This document shows positions 39,683 through 47,628 of a DNA stretch of 64,000 nt, piece after piece. Below the pieces are notes generated by a model, which had not been told where the DNA came from, did not search any database, and saw only the letters and a program-made list of their open reading frames with translations. Numbering within the stretch: position 1 is the stretch's first letter; each line of letters starts with the position of its first letter. The position numbers and the translations under genes were made by a program. Source of the DNA: JAZDOT01 sp043798355 (GTDB lineage Bacteria > Patescibacteriota > Gracilibacteria > Peribacterales > Peribacteraceae); NCBI GenBank assembly GCA_043798355.1, contig JAZDOT010000036.1, positions 4,572 to 68,571 on the forward strand, given 5' to 3'.

Positions 39683-41548
39683 GTGGAAATACGCAATTTC
39701 TGCATCATCGCGCATATCGATCACGGGAAGTCGACCCTGGCCGATCGCATGATCGAACTCACCGGAACGCTTCAAAAACGCGAGATGAAGGCGCAGCTCC
39801 TCGATATGATGGATCTGGAGCGGGAGCGGGGGATCACCATCAAACTCACCCCCGTCCGCATGCACTGGAACCCTTCGACACACTCAGGGCAGGGAGGCAT
39901 CCAACTCAATCTCATCGATACCCCCGGTCACACGGATTTCCGCTACGAGGTGAGCCGGTCGCTGGCTGCGTGCGAGGGGGCAATCCTCCTCGTGGATGCG
40001 TCCCAGGGGATTCAGGCACAGACGCTCGCGGTCCTCACGATGGCCATGGAGCATGATCTTGCGATCATTCCCGTTCTCAATAAGATCGATCTTCCTGCTG
40101 CAGATCCCGATCGTGTGAGTGAAGAGGTGGTCAAGCTTCTGGGATGTGAAAAGCATGAGATTCTGCGCATTTCGGCCAAGGAGGGGAGTGGGGTCGCGGA
40201 AGTACTGGATGAAGTGGTGAAGCGGGTGCCTGCACCCTCTCCCCCAACCCCTCCCCCGGAGGGGGAGGGGAGTGCTTCGCGTAGAGATGCGCGGGCACTC
40301 ATTTTCGATGCCGTCATGGACACGTATCGCGGGGCTGTCGCGTACGTGCGTGTCAAAGACGGGCGGTTTGCCAAGGGTGACAAGGTGCACCTGCTCGGCA
40401 CGAAGACCCCTGTGGAGATTCTCGACATCGGGTACTTCGCGCCGAAGTACGTCTCGAATGATGCGCTCGAGGAGGGGGAGATCGGGTACATCGTGACGGG
40501 GGCGAAGGATGTGCACTCCGTCCGGACGGGGGACACCATCGCGTCCGCGCCCGATATTCCGGCCCTCCCGGGATACAAGGATGTGCAGCCGATGGTCTTT
40601 GCCGGGTTGTACCCTTCGAATGCCGATGACTATCCGGATCTGCGCACGGCGCTCGAGAAGCTTGCCCTGAATGACGCCGCTCTCCGGTTCGAGCCGGAGC
40701 GCAATGCCGCGCTCGGGAACGGTTTCCGCTGCGGATTCCTCGGTCTCCTCCACATGGACATCGTTCAGGAGCGCCTCGAGCGCGAGCACGATTGTGACCT
40801 CGTGATTACGGCTCCGAGCGTGCTCTTCGAGGTGAAGCTCGCCGTCAAGCGGCCGGGCGAAGTGGTGCGCAGCAGTCTGCTGAAAGTAGAGGAGCCGGAT
40901 ACGGCCGCCATCTCCAATCCCGCCGACGTTCCCGATCCCTCCACCATTGCCGAGATCCGCGAACCGTGGGTCAAGCTCGAGATCGTCTGCCGTGCCGAGG
41001 ACATCGGAGCCGCCATGACGCTCGTTTCGGAACGTCGCGGCATCTATCGGTCGCTCGAGTACCTCGATGCCGACCGTGCGCTCCTCCATTTCGAAGTGCC
41101 CCTCCAGGCCATCGTTCTCGATTTCTTTGATCGGCTGAAGTCATCGACGTCCGGGTACGCCTCCATGAGCTACGAACCGATCGGTTTCCGGGCCGGTGAT
41201 CTGGTCAAACTGCAGATCCTCCTCCTCTCTGAACCGGCGGATGCCCTGAGTTCCATCGTGCACCGGAGTGAAGCGCACAGCGTCGGGGCGATCATCTGCA
41301 AGAGGCTCAAGGAAGTGATCCCGAAGGAACAATTTCAGATTCCCATTCAGGCGGCGGTGGGCGCGAAGATCGTCGCCCGCGAGACGGTTTCTGCATACCG
41401 GAAGGACGTGACTGGCTACCTCTATGGCGGAGACGTTTCCCGCAAGAAGAAACTCCTCGAGAAGCAGAAGAAAGGGAAGAAGCGGATGAAGCAGATGGGG
41501 AGGGTGACGCTCACGCAGGAGGCTTTTCTGAGTGTTTTGAAGAGGTGA
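39683..41548 (+). CDS. lepA: elongation factor 4 (LepA)
   Basis: The 621-aa ribosomal GTPase has AHIDHGKSTLADRM, DTPGHTDF and NKIDL in the G domain, and a C-terminal domain ending near QMGRVTLTQEAFLSVLK. The start is GTG, with TAAGCT (39670-39675) 7 nt upstream. Two in-frame insertions are made of intergenic-type repeats: NPSTHSGQGG at about residues 63-72 and SPPTPPPEGEGSASR at about residues 188-202. They sit in loops where other LepA proteins are shorter. Confidence 0.95.
   Translation: MEIRNFCIIAHIDHGKSTLADRMIELTGTLQKREMKAQLLDMMDLERERGITIKLTPVRMHWNPSTHSGQGGIQLNLIDTPGHTDFRYEVSRSLAACEGAILLVDASQGIQAQTLAVLTMAMEHDLAIIPVLNKIDLPAADPDRVSEEVVKLLGCEKHEILRISAKEGSGVAEVLDEVVKRVPAPSPPTPPPEGEGSASRRDARALIFDAVMDTYRGAVAYVRVKDGRFAKGDKVHLLGTKTPVEILDIGYFAPKYVSNDALEEGEIGYIVTGAKDVHSVRTGDTIASAPDIPALPGYKDVQPMVFAGLYPSNADDYPDLRTALEKLALNDAALRFEPERNAALGNGFRCGFLGLLHMDIVQERLEREHDCDLVITAPSVLFEVKLAVKRPGEVVRSSLLKVEEPDTAAISNPADVPDPSTIAEIREPWVKLEIVCRAEDIGAAMTLVSERRGIYRSLEYLDADRALLHFEVPLQAIVLDFFDRLKSSTSGYASMSYEPIGFRAGDLVKLQILLLSEPADALSSIVHRSEAHSVGAIICKRLKEVIPKEQFQIPIQAAVGAKIVARETVSAYRKDVTGYLYGGDVSRKKKLLEKQKKGKKRMKQMGRVTLTQEAFLSVLKR
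39868..39897 (+). repeat. lepA: CCCTTCGAC...CTCAGGGCAGG palindrome inside lepA
   Basis: The sequence equals a palindromic repeat type usually found between genes (compare 1703-1722). It is read in frame in lepA. Confidence 0.7.
40241..40277 (+). repeat. lepA: C/G-rich hairpin inside lepA
   Basis: CCTCCCCC-GG-AGGGGGAGG-type arms match the intergenic hairpins at 32879-32903 and elsewhere. It is translated in frame as a Pro/Gly-rich loop. Confidence 0.7.
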
Positions 41549-41554
41549 AAGCCA

Positions 41555-41625
41555 AATTGATAATTGATAATGGATCATTGAAGATGCAAAAATGAGTGGG
41601 GGTGAAGAATTATCAATTATCAATT
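41555..41625. repeat. ATTGATA inverted repeat downstream of lepA
   Basis: A 17-nt arm (41555-41571) is perfectly complementary to 41609-41625, with a 37-nt loop. The unit is the same TTGATAA motif as at 21584-21629. It may terminate lepA transcription. Confidence 0.7.
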
Positions 41626-41658
41626 CTCAATTATTCATTCACTCGGTAGGGTACGGGA

Positions 41659-42216
41659 GTGATCAAACTCTCCAGTTTACGCTTTCCCCTTCGCTCTACG
41701 TTCCTCGCGCTCCCGCTCGAAGGGCCTGCCAAGTGGCAGTTTCAGGCTCTGCAGGAAGAGTTGAAGCCGTTTGCAGACGTGATGAATTTTCAGAATCCCG
41801 AGTCTCCGCACCTGACACTGCAGTTCTGGAAGGAAATGATGGAGATCGAAGTCCATCAGATGAGAAAGCAGGCGGAGAAGATCGCCGCTGCCACGGCGCC
41901 CTTCACTCTGCATGTCACCGGGGCCGACGTATTCGAAGAGCGCGGACTTGTCCGCGTGCTCTTCCTCGAAATTGCGTTCTCGGAGGAATTGGCGCGGCTG
42001 AAGAAGTCCTGCCCGTGGCCGAGTGGGAAGCCTTTTGCGCCACACATCACGCTCGCGCGTGTGCACCATCCGGAAGGATTCAACATTGTGAGGAAGAAAG
42101 CCATGAAAGCACTCGACGGGATTGCCTTTGAGATCCCCATCGATCGCTTGCGGCTGTATGTGGAAGTGGATGGACGCAAACAGACTCCGCTTGAAGAGTT
42201 CGTCTTTCCCTCCTAA
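41659..42216 (+). CDS. 2'-5' RNA ligase / ThpR-family (2H phosphoesterase) protein
   Basis: The 185-aa product has the two HxTx motifs of the 2H phosphoesterase family: PHLTLQFW and PHITLARV, with conserved spacing. ThpR enzymes act on 2',3'-cyclic phosphates of RNA ends. The start is GTG, with TAGGGT (41647-41652) ending 6 nt upstream. Its stop codon TAA is the first unit of a CCTAAC repeat. Confidence 0.85.
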   Translation: MIKLSSLRFPLRSTFLALPLEGPAKWQFQALQEELKPFADVMNFQNPESPHLTLQFWKEMMEIEVHQMRKQAEKIAAATAPFTLHVTGADVFEERGLVRVLFLEIAFSEELARLKKSCPWPSGKPFAPHITLARVHHPEGFNIVRKKAMKALDGIAFEIPIDRLRLYVEVDGRKQTPLEEFVFPS

Positions 42217-42239
42217 CCCTAACCCTAACCCTAACCCTA
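42212..42239 (+). repeat. telomere-like CCTAAC tandem repeat
   Basis: Four and a half perfect CCTAAC units overlap the stop of the RNA-ligase-like gene and reach the stop of the convergent gene. Confidence 0.85.
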
Positions 42240-42932
42240 TTTCTCCTCTTTCCCCTCCGCCCTCTCGCGGAGCAACGTGCGCACCGGTCCCATGAACGGC
42301 TGAAAGACGGCCTGTAGGATGCTCACGGTCAGAGGCTGCAGTTTTTCGAACGTGATTGCGCGCTTGCGTTCGGAGAAGAATTCCTGCAGGACGAAGGTCG
42401 CGAGCTGGAGCACGGTTCCGTCGATGTTCTGCTCGTCTACCATGAGGGCGAGGAGGATCTGCTGCGGCGTGAGGGAGAGGACCAGCTGCATGCGGGTGAT
42501 CCACTCGACGAGCATGCGGTTCGACGTTTCATCGAAATTCCCGCCCTTCATGAGCGCCATGGTTTCATCGACCGTGGATTCCATCGTCGTGACCGTTGTT
42601 TCCTTCAGGTATTCGCGCACGGCTTCACGGCATCCTTCGTGAATGAGCGACAGAACGGCGAGGATGAAGATGCTCGGGCAGTCGCGGGCGACGAGGCGCG
42701 AGATGAGGACGAAGAGGTGGGCGTAATCATCCTGACCGAGGAACTGGATGATGGTGCGGGCGACCTGATCGTCGCGCTTGCGTGAGCGCTTCTCCTCGCG
42801 GCGGATTTGCTGCATGCCTGCCGCCGCGGCCGCGAAACGCTGCTTCGCTTCCTCGCTCAGTTGTTCGCTGACGCTCCCCCCGCTCTCGCCGGGGCCCTTC
42901 GATTCCGCGCCCATGGATACTTCTTCAGGCAT
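42237..42932 (-). CDS. helical protein, unknown function
   Basis: The 231-aa product has an acidic, low-complexity N-terminus, a Lys/Arg-Glu region (QQIRREEKRSRKRDDQ) and an all-helical remainder. No family is recognised. TATGAT (42939-42944, minus strand) ends 6 nt before ATG 42932. It converges on the RNA-ligase-like gene, sharing the telomere-like repeat. Confidence 0.65.
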   Translation of the reverse strand: MPEEVSMGAESKGPGESGGSVSEQLSEEAKQRFAAAAAGMQQIRREEKRSRKRDDQVARTIIQFLGQDDYAHLFVLISRLVARDCPSIFILAVLSLIHEGCREAVREYLKETTVTTMESTVDETMALMKGGNFDETSNRMLVEWITRMQLVLSLTPQQILLALMVDEQNIDGTVLQLATFVLQEFFSERKRAITFEKLQPLTVSILQAVFQPFMGPVRTLLRERAEGKEEK

Positions 42933-42942
42933 GGGGACATCA

Positions 42943-42994
42943 TAGAGAAGGCAAAGAGGAAAATGAAGGAAAAGAGGGCAAAGAGGAAAAAGAG
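42943..42994. repeat. GGCAAAGAGGAAAA purine-rich repeat
   Basis: Units of GGCAAAGAGGAAAA occur in tandem. The same unit appears near 44090, 45525 and 57918. Confidence 0.6.
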
Positions 42995-43102
42995 GTGCAC
43001 TTTGCTGTGTGTGATTGGTGAATGGCCCGAACCCCGAGGGGCAGTTCGACTCCTCGCTCCGCTCGTCGCTCACTGTCATTCGACTCGCTTCGTGAAAGAG
43101 AA

Positions 43103-43179
<77 letters not shown>

Positions 43180-43207
43180 ACGTTGGCTCCATTTTGCTCC
43201 TTTTTTC

Positions 43208-43235
43208 TTGCAGGCTCAAGGAGAATCCCTATAAT
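43208..43235 (+). promoter_or_regulatory. rpmA: promoter of rpmA
   Basis: TTGCAG (43208-43213), 16 nt, TATAAT (43230-43235), then 9 nt to ATG 43245. It is divergent from tRNA-fMet. Confidence 0.7.
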
Positions 43236-43244
43236 GACGTGGCT

Positions 43245-43532
43245 ATGGCTCATAAGAAAGCAGGCGGCTCCACTTCCAACGGCAGAGACAGCGTTGCCAA
43301 GCGCCGCGGCGTGAAGCGGTTCGGAGGGCAGAGCGTGTCTGCGGGTGAAATCCTCATCCGTCAGAAGGGCTACTGGTACCGTCCGGGCGCGAATACGCAC
43401 GTCGGGAAGGACTGGACGATCCATGCGAGCGTGAACGGGAATGTGCGTTTCAGTGAAAAACGACTGACCAAGTTCAACGGACGCAGGGAGCGCTGCACGC
43501 TGGTGCACGTGGATCCTTCGGCGAAGGCATAA
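43245..43532 (+). CDS. rpmA: 50S ribosomal protein L27 (bL27)
   Basis: The 95-aa product opens MAHKKAGGSTSNGRDS, the bL27 N-terminus that reaches the peptidyl-transferase centre, followed by KRRGVKRFGGQSVSAGEILIRQKG and the PGANTHVGKDWT segment. It needs no N-terminal cleavage, unlike Firmicutes L27. The usual partner rplU is not adjacent. ATG 43245 is set by TATAAT 9 nt upstream. Confidence 0.96.
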   Translation: MAHKKAGGSTSNGRDSVAKRRGVKRFGGQSVSAGEILIRQKGYWYRPGANTHVGKDWTIHASVNGNVRFSEKRLTKFNGRRERCTLVHVDPSAKA

Positions 43533-43553
43533 TTTCTTTGGCTTCTTGGATTC

Positions 43554-44009
43554 CTACTCGGTTGCGCCCAGACCTCGTTGCAGCTCCTTCACCTGTCCCC
43601 GATGGAAGAAGAAGAGCCGCCACTGTTCGAGGACGGGCATCTGGCGGAGGTGCTCGAAGTACGCGGCTTCCTGTTCCTCTGAGACCGTTTCCGATCCGTT
43701 TTCGATCACTTCTTCGGGGCCGGATTTGCGGATGATGAGGACCTTCTCGCCAGGGTTCACGAGACCGAGATTCTCCTTGGCATATTTGTCTTTGTACTGC
43801 GAAGAACGGAAGTACTCCAGATCGCGGTAGCCCTGTTCGATATCTTCTCCCAAAAGATCATTCTGCTTCGCGATGGATCGGAGCCGCTCATCGAACAGGA
43901 CGTTTCGGTAGTACGACAGCGCCAGCCCGAATGCCATGAAACCGACGACGGTGAGCCCGATGATGATGGTCAGCTGCTTACTGAGGGGGCCGACGTGGGT
44001 TTGCGACAT
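43554..44009 (-). CDS. septum formation initiator (FtsB/DivIC family)
   Basis: The 151-aa bitopic protein has a short cytosolic start, one membrane helix (about residues 13-31, TIIIGLTVVGFMAFGLALS), a coiled coil (RSIAKQNDLLGEDIEQGYRD) and the family hallmark YAKENLGLVNPGEKVLII. FtsB/DivIC forms the FtsQLB complex that activates septal wall synthesis. TACACT (44017-44022, minus strand) ends 7 nt before the ATG. It is divergent from murC. Confidence 0.85.
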   Translation of the reverse strand: MSQTHVGPLSKQLTIIIGLTVVGFMAFGLALSYYRNVLFDERLRSIAKQNDLLGEDIEQGYRDLEYFRSSQYKDKYAKENLGLVNPGEKVLIIRKSGPEEVIENGSETVSEEQEAAYFEHLRQMPVLEQWRLFFFHRGQVKELQRGLGATE

Positions 44010-44078
44010 CGGGGGGAGTGTAGCGCCACGTGCGTTCTTCGGCGATGGGATGGGATGGTGTCATCAATGCAGGAGGGC

Positions 44079-44130
44079 AGAAAGGTTTTTTGAAAGGCAA
44101 AGAGGAAAAAGATGGCAAGGAAGGGAAAGA
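44079..44130. repeat. purine-rich repeat, left of murC
   Basis: GGCAGAAAGGTTTTTTGAAAGGCAAAGAGGAAAAAGA-like sequence. A close relative in the same orientation lies at 45507-45561, so direct copies bracket murC. Confidence 0.65.
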
Positions 44131-44224
44131 GGTCGGAACGAACGGGCGGAAAGGCAGAGATGCGGGAGATGGAAACAAGCGTGAACTTTCTAGGATGGAT
44201 ATGGGGAAATGCTAGAATCTTCAC

Positions 44225-45505
44225 GTGAAAATTTACTGCAGCGGCATCGGCGGCATCGGACTCAGCGCGTACGCTTCGCTCCGGAAAGTGCGCGGACATG
44301 ATGTTTCGGGGAGTGATCCTTCGGAGACGGAGGTGACGGAGCGTCTCCGCAAGGAGGGGATCAACGTGTTTCGTGAACAGGACGGGTCGCATGTGCCCGC
44401 TGATGCCGACCTCTTCGTGTATTCGGAGGCCATTCCCGTCTATGCCCCCGAGAGGATGAAGGCGCGGGAATTCGGCATTCCTTCGCAATCCTACTTTCAG
44501 GCGCTGGGCGAGCTCTCCAGGGATTCTTTCGTAATCGCCGTGTGCGGAACGCACGGGAAATCCTCCACGACGGCGATGGCCGCGCGGATGCTCATGGAAG
44601 CCAGTCGCGATCCCACCGTCGTCGTCGGCACCAAACTCCCTGAACTCTCTGGGCGCAACTGGCGGGCCGGGAAGAGCGACCTCTTTCTCCTCGAAGCGTG
44701 CGAGTACCGCAGGTCCTTCCTCGCGCTCTCGCCGGATATCATTCTCCTGACCAATGCCGACGGCGATCACTTCGATGCGTTTGCGGATATGGAAGAGTAC
44801 CGTCAGGCATTCATTGATTTCTTCCGGAAACTTCCGAAGGAGGGGATCATCATTACACATCTCTCTGATCCCGATTGCGCGGCCCTCTCTGCGCGCGTGA
44901 AACGAAGCGTGAAGGATGTCGATGTGCTCCCCCTGCCCAACCTCACCATTCCCGGCAGGCACATGCAGAAAAACGCTCAACTGGTGCTCGGCCTCGCGGA
45001 GGAAATGGGGATCCCGAATGACGATGCGTGCGGCGCACTGAAGGGGTACCGCGGGTGCTGGCGACGGATGGAGGTAAAGGGAATCATCGATCAGGATATC
45101 ATCGTCATGGACGACTACGCGCACCATCCCACGGAAATCCGCGCGACGCTCTCGGGCATCCGGGAGTTCTATCCCAATCGCCGGATCATAGCGGTGTTCC
45201 AGCCCCATACCCATCACCGCACGCTCGCCCTCTACGACGCCTTCACGAAATGTTTCTCCGATACGGACGAACTCATCCTCACCGATGTCTACGAGGCGCG
45301 AGCGGATATCGAACAGGGGCGCGTGGATCTACGCGCGCTGGCGGCGGACATTCGCAGGGTCTCCGGCATTTCGGTGACGTGCGGGGGGAATCTTCAGGAA
45401 GTCGAAGAGTTGCTTCGCTCCGGAAAAATATTGCGGCCGCACGATATTCTTCTGTGCATGGGGGCGGGGACGGTGACGGGGCTGGCAAGCGCCATGTTGC
45501 ATTGA
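44225..45505 (+). CDS. murC: UDP-N-acetylmuramate--L-alanine ligase
   Basis: The 426-aa ligase adds L-alanine to UDP-MurNAc in peptidoglycan synthesis. It has the Rossmann start IYCSGIGGIGLSAYASL, the ATP loop VCGTHGKSSTTAM, the EACEYRRSFL metal-binding segment, and DDYAHHPTEIRATL in domain 3. The start is GTG, with TAGAAT (44213-44218) ending 6 nt upstream. It is somewhat shorter than E. coli MurC (491 aa). Purine-rich repeats flank it. Confidence 0.92.
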   Translation: MKIYCSGIGGIGLSAYASLRKVRGHDVSGSDPSETEVTERLRKEGINVFREQDGSHVPADADLFVYSEAIPVYAPERMKAREFGIPSQSYFQALGELSRDSFVIAVCGTHGKSSTTAMAARMLMEASRDPTVVVGTKLPELSGRNWRAGKSDLFLLEACEYRRSFLALSPDIILLTNADGDHFDAFADMEEYRQAFIDFFRKLPKEGIIITHLSDPDCAALSARVKRSVKDVDVLPLPNLTIPGRHMQKNAQLVLGLAEEMGIPNDDACGALKGYRGCWRRMEVKGIIDQDIIVMDDYAHHPTEIRATLSGIREFYPNRRIIAVFQPHTHHRTLALYDAFTKCFSDTDELILTDVYEARADIEQGRVDLRALAADIRRVSGISVTCGGNLQEVEELLRSGKILRPHDILLCMGAGTVTGLASAMLH

Positions 45506-45506
45506 A

Positions 45507-45561
45507 GGCAGAAGGTTTTTATGAGGGCAAAGAGGAAAAAGAGGGCAACGAAGGCAAAGAG
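45507..45561. repeat. purine-rich repeat, right of murC
   Basis: Shares about 38 nt with 57918-57957 (one mismatch) and a longer, looser match with 44079-44130. Confidence 0.7.
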
Positions 45562-45607
45562 GTTGGGCAAGAAATTCTGTTTCAAGAAGAATGATGGGGT
45601 TCGCCTA

Positions 45608-46924
45608 TCAATTACTCTCAAACGAAGGCGAGTCCACTCCGTAGATCTCCATCGCATTCGAGAGCATCTTGGCGAGTTCCGCCCTGTTCACCGGATCGTC
45701 CGGACGAAAAGCGGGACGGAAGGCGGGATTCTCCGTGCCTTCCACTAAGCCGTCCGCTGCCGCTGTCTCGATACAGTCGGCGAACCTGAGGTCGCGGGTG
45801 ACATCCGAGAATATTTTCCCTTTCGCCCAGAGGACGGGAATGTCATAGATCTGGAGCAGGGTCGCGACGACCTCCGTGCGGGTTGCGGGACGGGTGGGGT
45901 CGATGCGGGTGTTCTGGTAGATTTGCCACCCGTTCTCCTCGGCGGAGGCGATGAAGGGGGCGAACCACTTGCCCTGCGCGAGCACGTTCTCCGGTTCCGA
46001 TCGGGTCAGCGTCTCATCGAGGCCGACCAGCCGGTGCGCGATCTTCGCGAGTTCGGCAATGGTGACGAAGTTCCCGGGGCCGAAGATTCCCGTCGCTTCG
46101 CCCTCTGCATTGCGGTACCCCGTGATGACGCCGGTGGAGGCCACTTTATAGACGAAGGGCGCGAACCACGCAGAGATGGGGACATCCGTGAATGGCACCG
46201 ATTTCCCGTCGAGAGAGACGGTCACGAATTCCAGTGTTTTATTTTGTATGGCATTCTGCCGCATGGCTGCAGCTGTCTCGCATTGGATTTCAATGGAGAG
46301 GGAAATACGGCCGTCCTTCACGAGGCGGTCGGAGAGGGGCTTCGGTTCTGCGCACCCCTCCAGTTGCGCGAAGCGAGCGGTGTAGAGACCTTCGGGAACG
46401 GACGGGTAGAAGGCGGGGGTCGTCCCCTTGAGCGTGAGGCCGTTGGGGCCCGTCAGGGTGAAGTCCATGCCGAGGGGATTGCTGGTGACGGAGACGGTGC
46501 CGACGCGCGTGAACTTGATTTCGATGACGATCTTCAGCGTCTCGTTCTCCGGCAGCGTGAAGGTCGTCTGGGGTTGGGGAATTTCCGAGACGAGGGCGTC
46601 ATTCTCGAAGATCTCGATGGAGGCGGACCCCCCCTCGGGCGGTGTGGCGATGACGGTGTAACTCCCGATCGGCATGGCGGGGTCTTTGTACATCGACCCC
46701 TTCTGGGTCTCCCGGGTGTTGTCGGGCTTGAGGAGCGTCCAGCTGCCGATCATCCCCTCGATCTGACTCTTCTGTTCGATGATGAGGGTGCCTGAGCGCA
46801 CCGTGTCGTACTGCACGGAGTCGCCGCTCGCGGCGTGGAGAGGGGGCGGGGTTAGGGTTAGGATTAGGATTAGGGTTAGGGTTAGGAAAGTTGCCGATGT
46901 GCGTGGAGATGGAGAGAGAGACAT
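45608..46924 (-). CDS. SLH-domain surface protein
   Basis: The 438-aa exported protein has a signal peptide with core residues 14-25, a beta-rich module (about residues 45-225) also found in the LPxTG protein at 47629-48774, then SLH repeats (FTDVPISAWFAPFVYKVAST; FGPGNFVTIAELAKIAHRL; FSDVTRDLRFADCIETAA; FRPDDPVNRAELAKML). SLH domains bind pyruvylated wall polymer, the product of CsaB-type enzymes. The signal-peptide core is encoded by telomere-like repeats. I start at ATG 46924. Confidence 0.82.
   Translation of the reverse strand: MSLSPSPRTSATFLTLTLILILTLTPPPLHAASGDSVQYDTVRSGTLIIEQKSQIEGMIGSWTLLKPDNTRETQKGSMYKDPAMPIGSYTVIATPPEGGSASIEIFENDALVSEIPQPQTTFTLPENETLKIVIEIKFTRVGTVSVTSNPLGMDFTLTGPNGLTLKGTTPAFYPSVPEGLYTARFAQLEGCAEPKPLSDRLVKDGRISLSIEIQCETAAAMRQNAIQNKTLEFVTVSLDGKSVPFTDVPISAWFAPFVYKVASTGVITGYRNAEGEATGIFGPGNFVTIAELAKIAHRLVGLDETLTRSEPENVLAQGKWFAPFIASAEENGWQIYQNTRIDPTRPATRTEVVATLLQIYDIPVLWAKGKIFSDVTRDLRFADCIETAAADGLVEGTENPAFRPAFRPDDPVNRAELAKMLSNAMEIYGVDSPSFESN
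46851..46886 (+). repeat. GTTAGG/ATTAGG hexamer repeat encoding a signal-peptide core
   Basis: Six units (GTTAGG x2, ATTAGG x2, GTTAGG x2) on the plus strand are read on the minus strand as residues 14-25 (LTLTLILILTLT) of the SLH protein. Confidence 0.88.
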
Positions 46925-47017
46925 AGAAAAAGGGGGCGAAACGTCGGGACATAGTGTTCCTGAGGAGTCCCCCAAGTGCAATTGACGGAGAATGGCGAAA
47001 TGGGCTCCCCCTCCCGC

Positions 47018-47572
47018 TCATCGCTGGTCTGCAGCACCAGCATTTCCTGCGGGTGGCAGGTGTTCGACTGCGGTATGTATCGCTTTGGATAATCGAAATA
47101 TTTCTGCCACTTCCGCTTCGATTACTCTTGACTGTTGTGTACTTGGGAGCGCTGCCTCCAGCTCATCCAGTTGTTGTTTTAGAGCTGCTATCTCTGCAAG
47201 TTTTTCAGCATGCTGTCCCTTTTCACCATCGTCAAAGCATAGTTTGATCGCTCCTAATTGATTACGCAGACCGCTGCACTCTTCGGCAAATTTTTCTCGC
47301 GTCATTCCTAATATCCGTTGGTCCTGGATGGCTTGTCTCATCGCCATTCCCGTTGTGAGTGTCTCTATAATAGGATCGTCAGCTCTTATGGCCAATGCAT
47401 CTAAGCCGGCAGCTTTGGCTAATTTGCCGAGTGCTTCGGTGATGCCCGCCGCTTCGGTCAGCTGGTGCCTTTGCAAGTTTGCTTTCCGTTGTTGATCGAT
47501 AACGGCAGCATCTTGGTGTGCTTCAAGAAGAGGAGAGCCTGTGCCTGGTTTTGCTTCGGGAGTAGTAGGCAT
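47018..47572 (-). CDS. coiled-coil protein, unknown
   Basis: The 184-aa product has an Ala/Gln-rich N-terminus, the central segment ALAIRADDPIIETLTTGMAM, and a C-terminal coiled coil (HAEKLAEIAALKQQLDELEA). It has no signal peptide or membrane helix. No family is recognised. It lies between two surface-protein genes on the same strand. Confidence 0.65.
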   Translation of the reverse strand: MPTTPEAKPGTGSPLLEAHQDAAVIDQQRKANLQRHQLTEAAGITEALGKLAKAAGLDALAIRADDPIIETLTTGMAMRQAIQDQRILGMTREKFAEECSGLRNQLGAIKLCFDDGEKGQHAEKLAEIAALKQQLDELEAALPSTQQSRVIEAEVAEIFRLSKAIHTAVEHLPPAGNAGAADQR

Positions 47573-47628
47573 GGTGTGGGGAGTGAAAGGAAGAAAGGAG
47601 GGGATGGGGATTGACTCAAGATAGATGA

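Noticed and set aside
42212..42239. TTAGGG-type repeats as eukaryotic telomere contamination
   Set aside because: The repeats are short, partly degenerate, and lie within bacterial genes and gaps (one forms a stop codon, another a signal peptide), so they belong to this genome.
43180..43207. A split 5' copy for tRNA-fMet
   Set aside because: The flank contains GTTGGCTCC, reminiscent of the other leaders, but on the wrong strand and without a copy of the tRNA 5' end.
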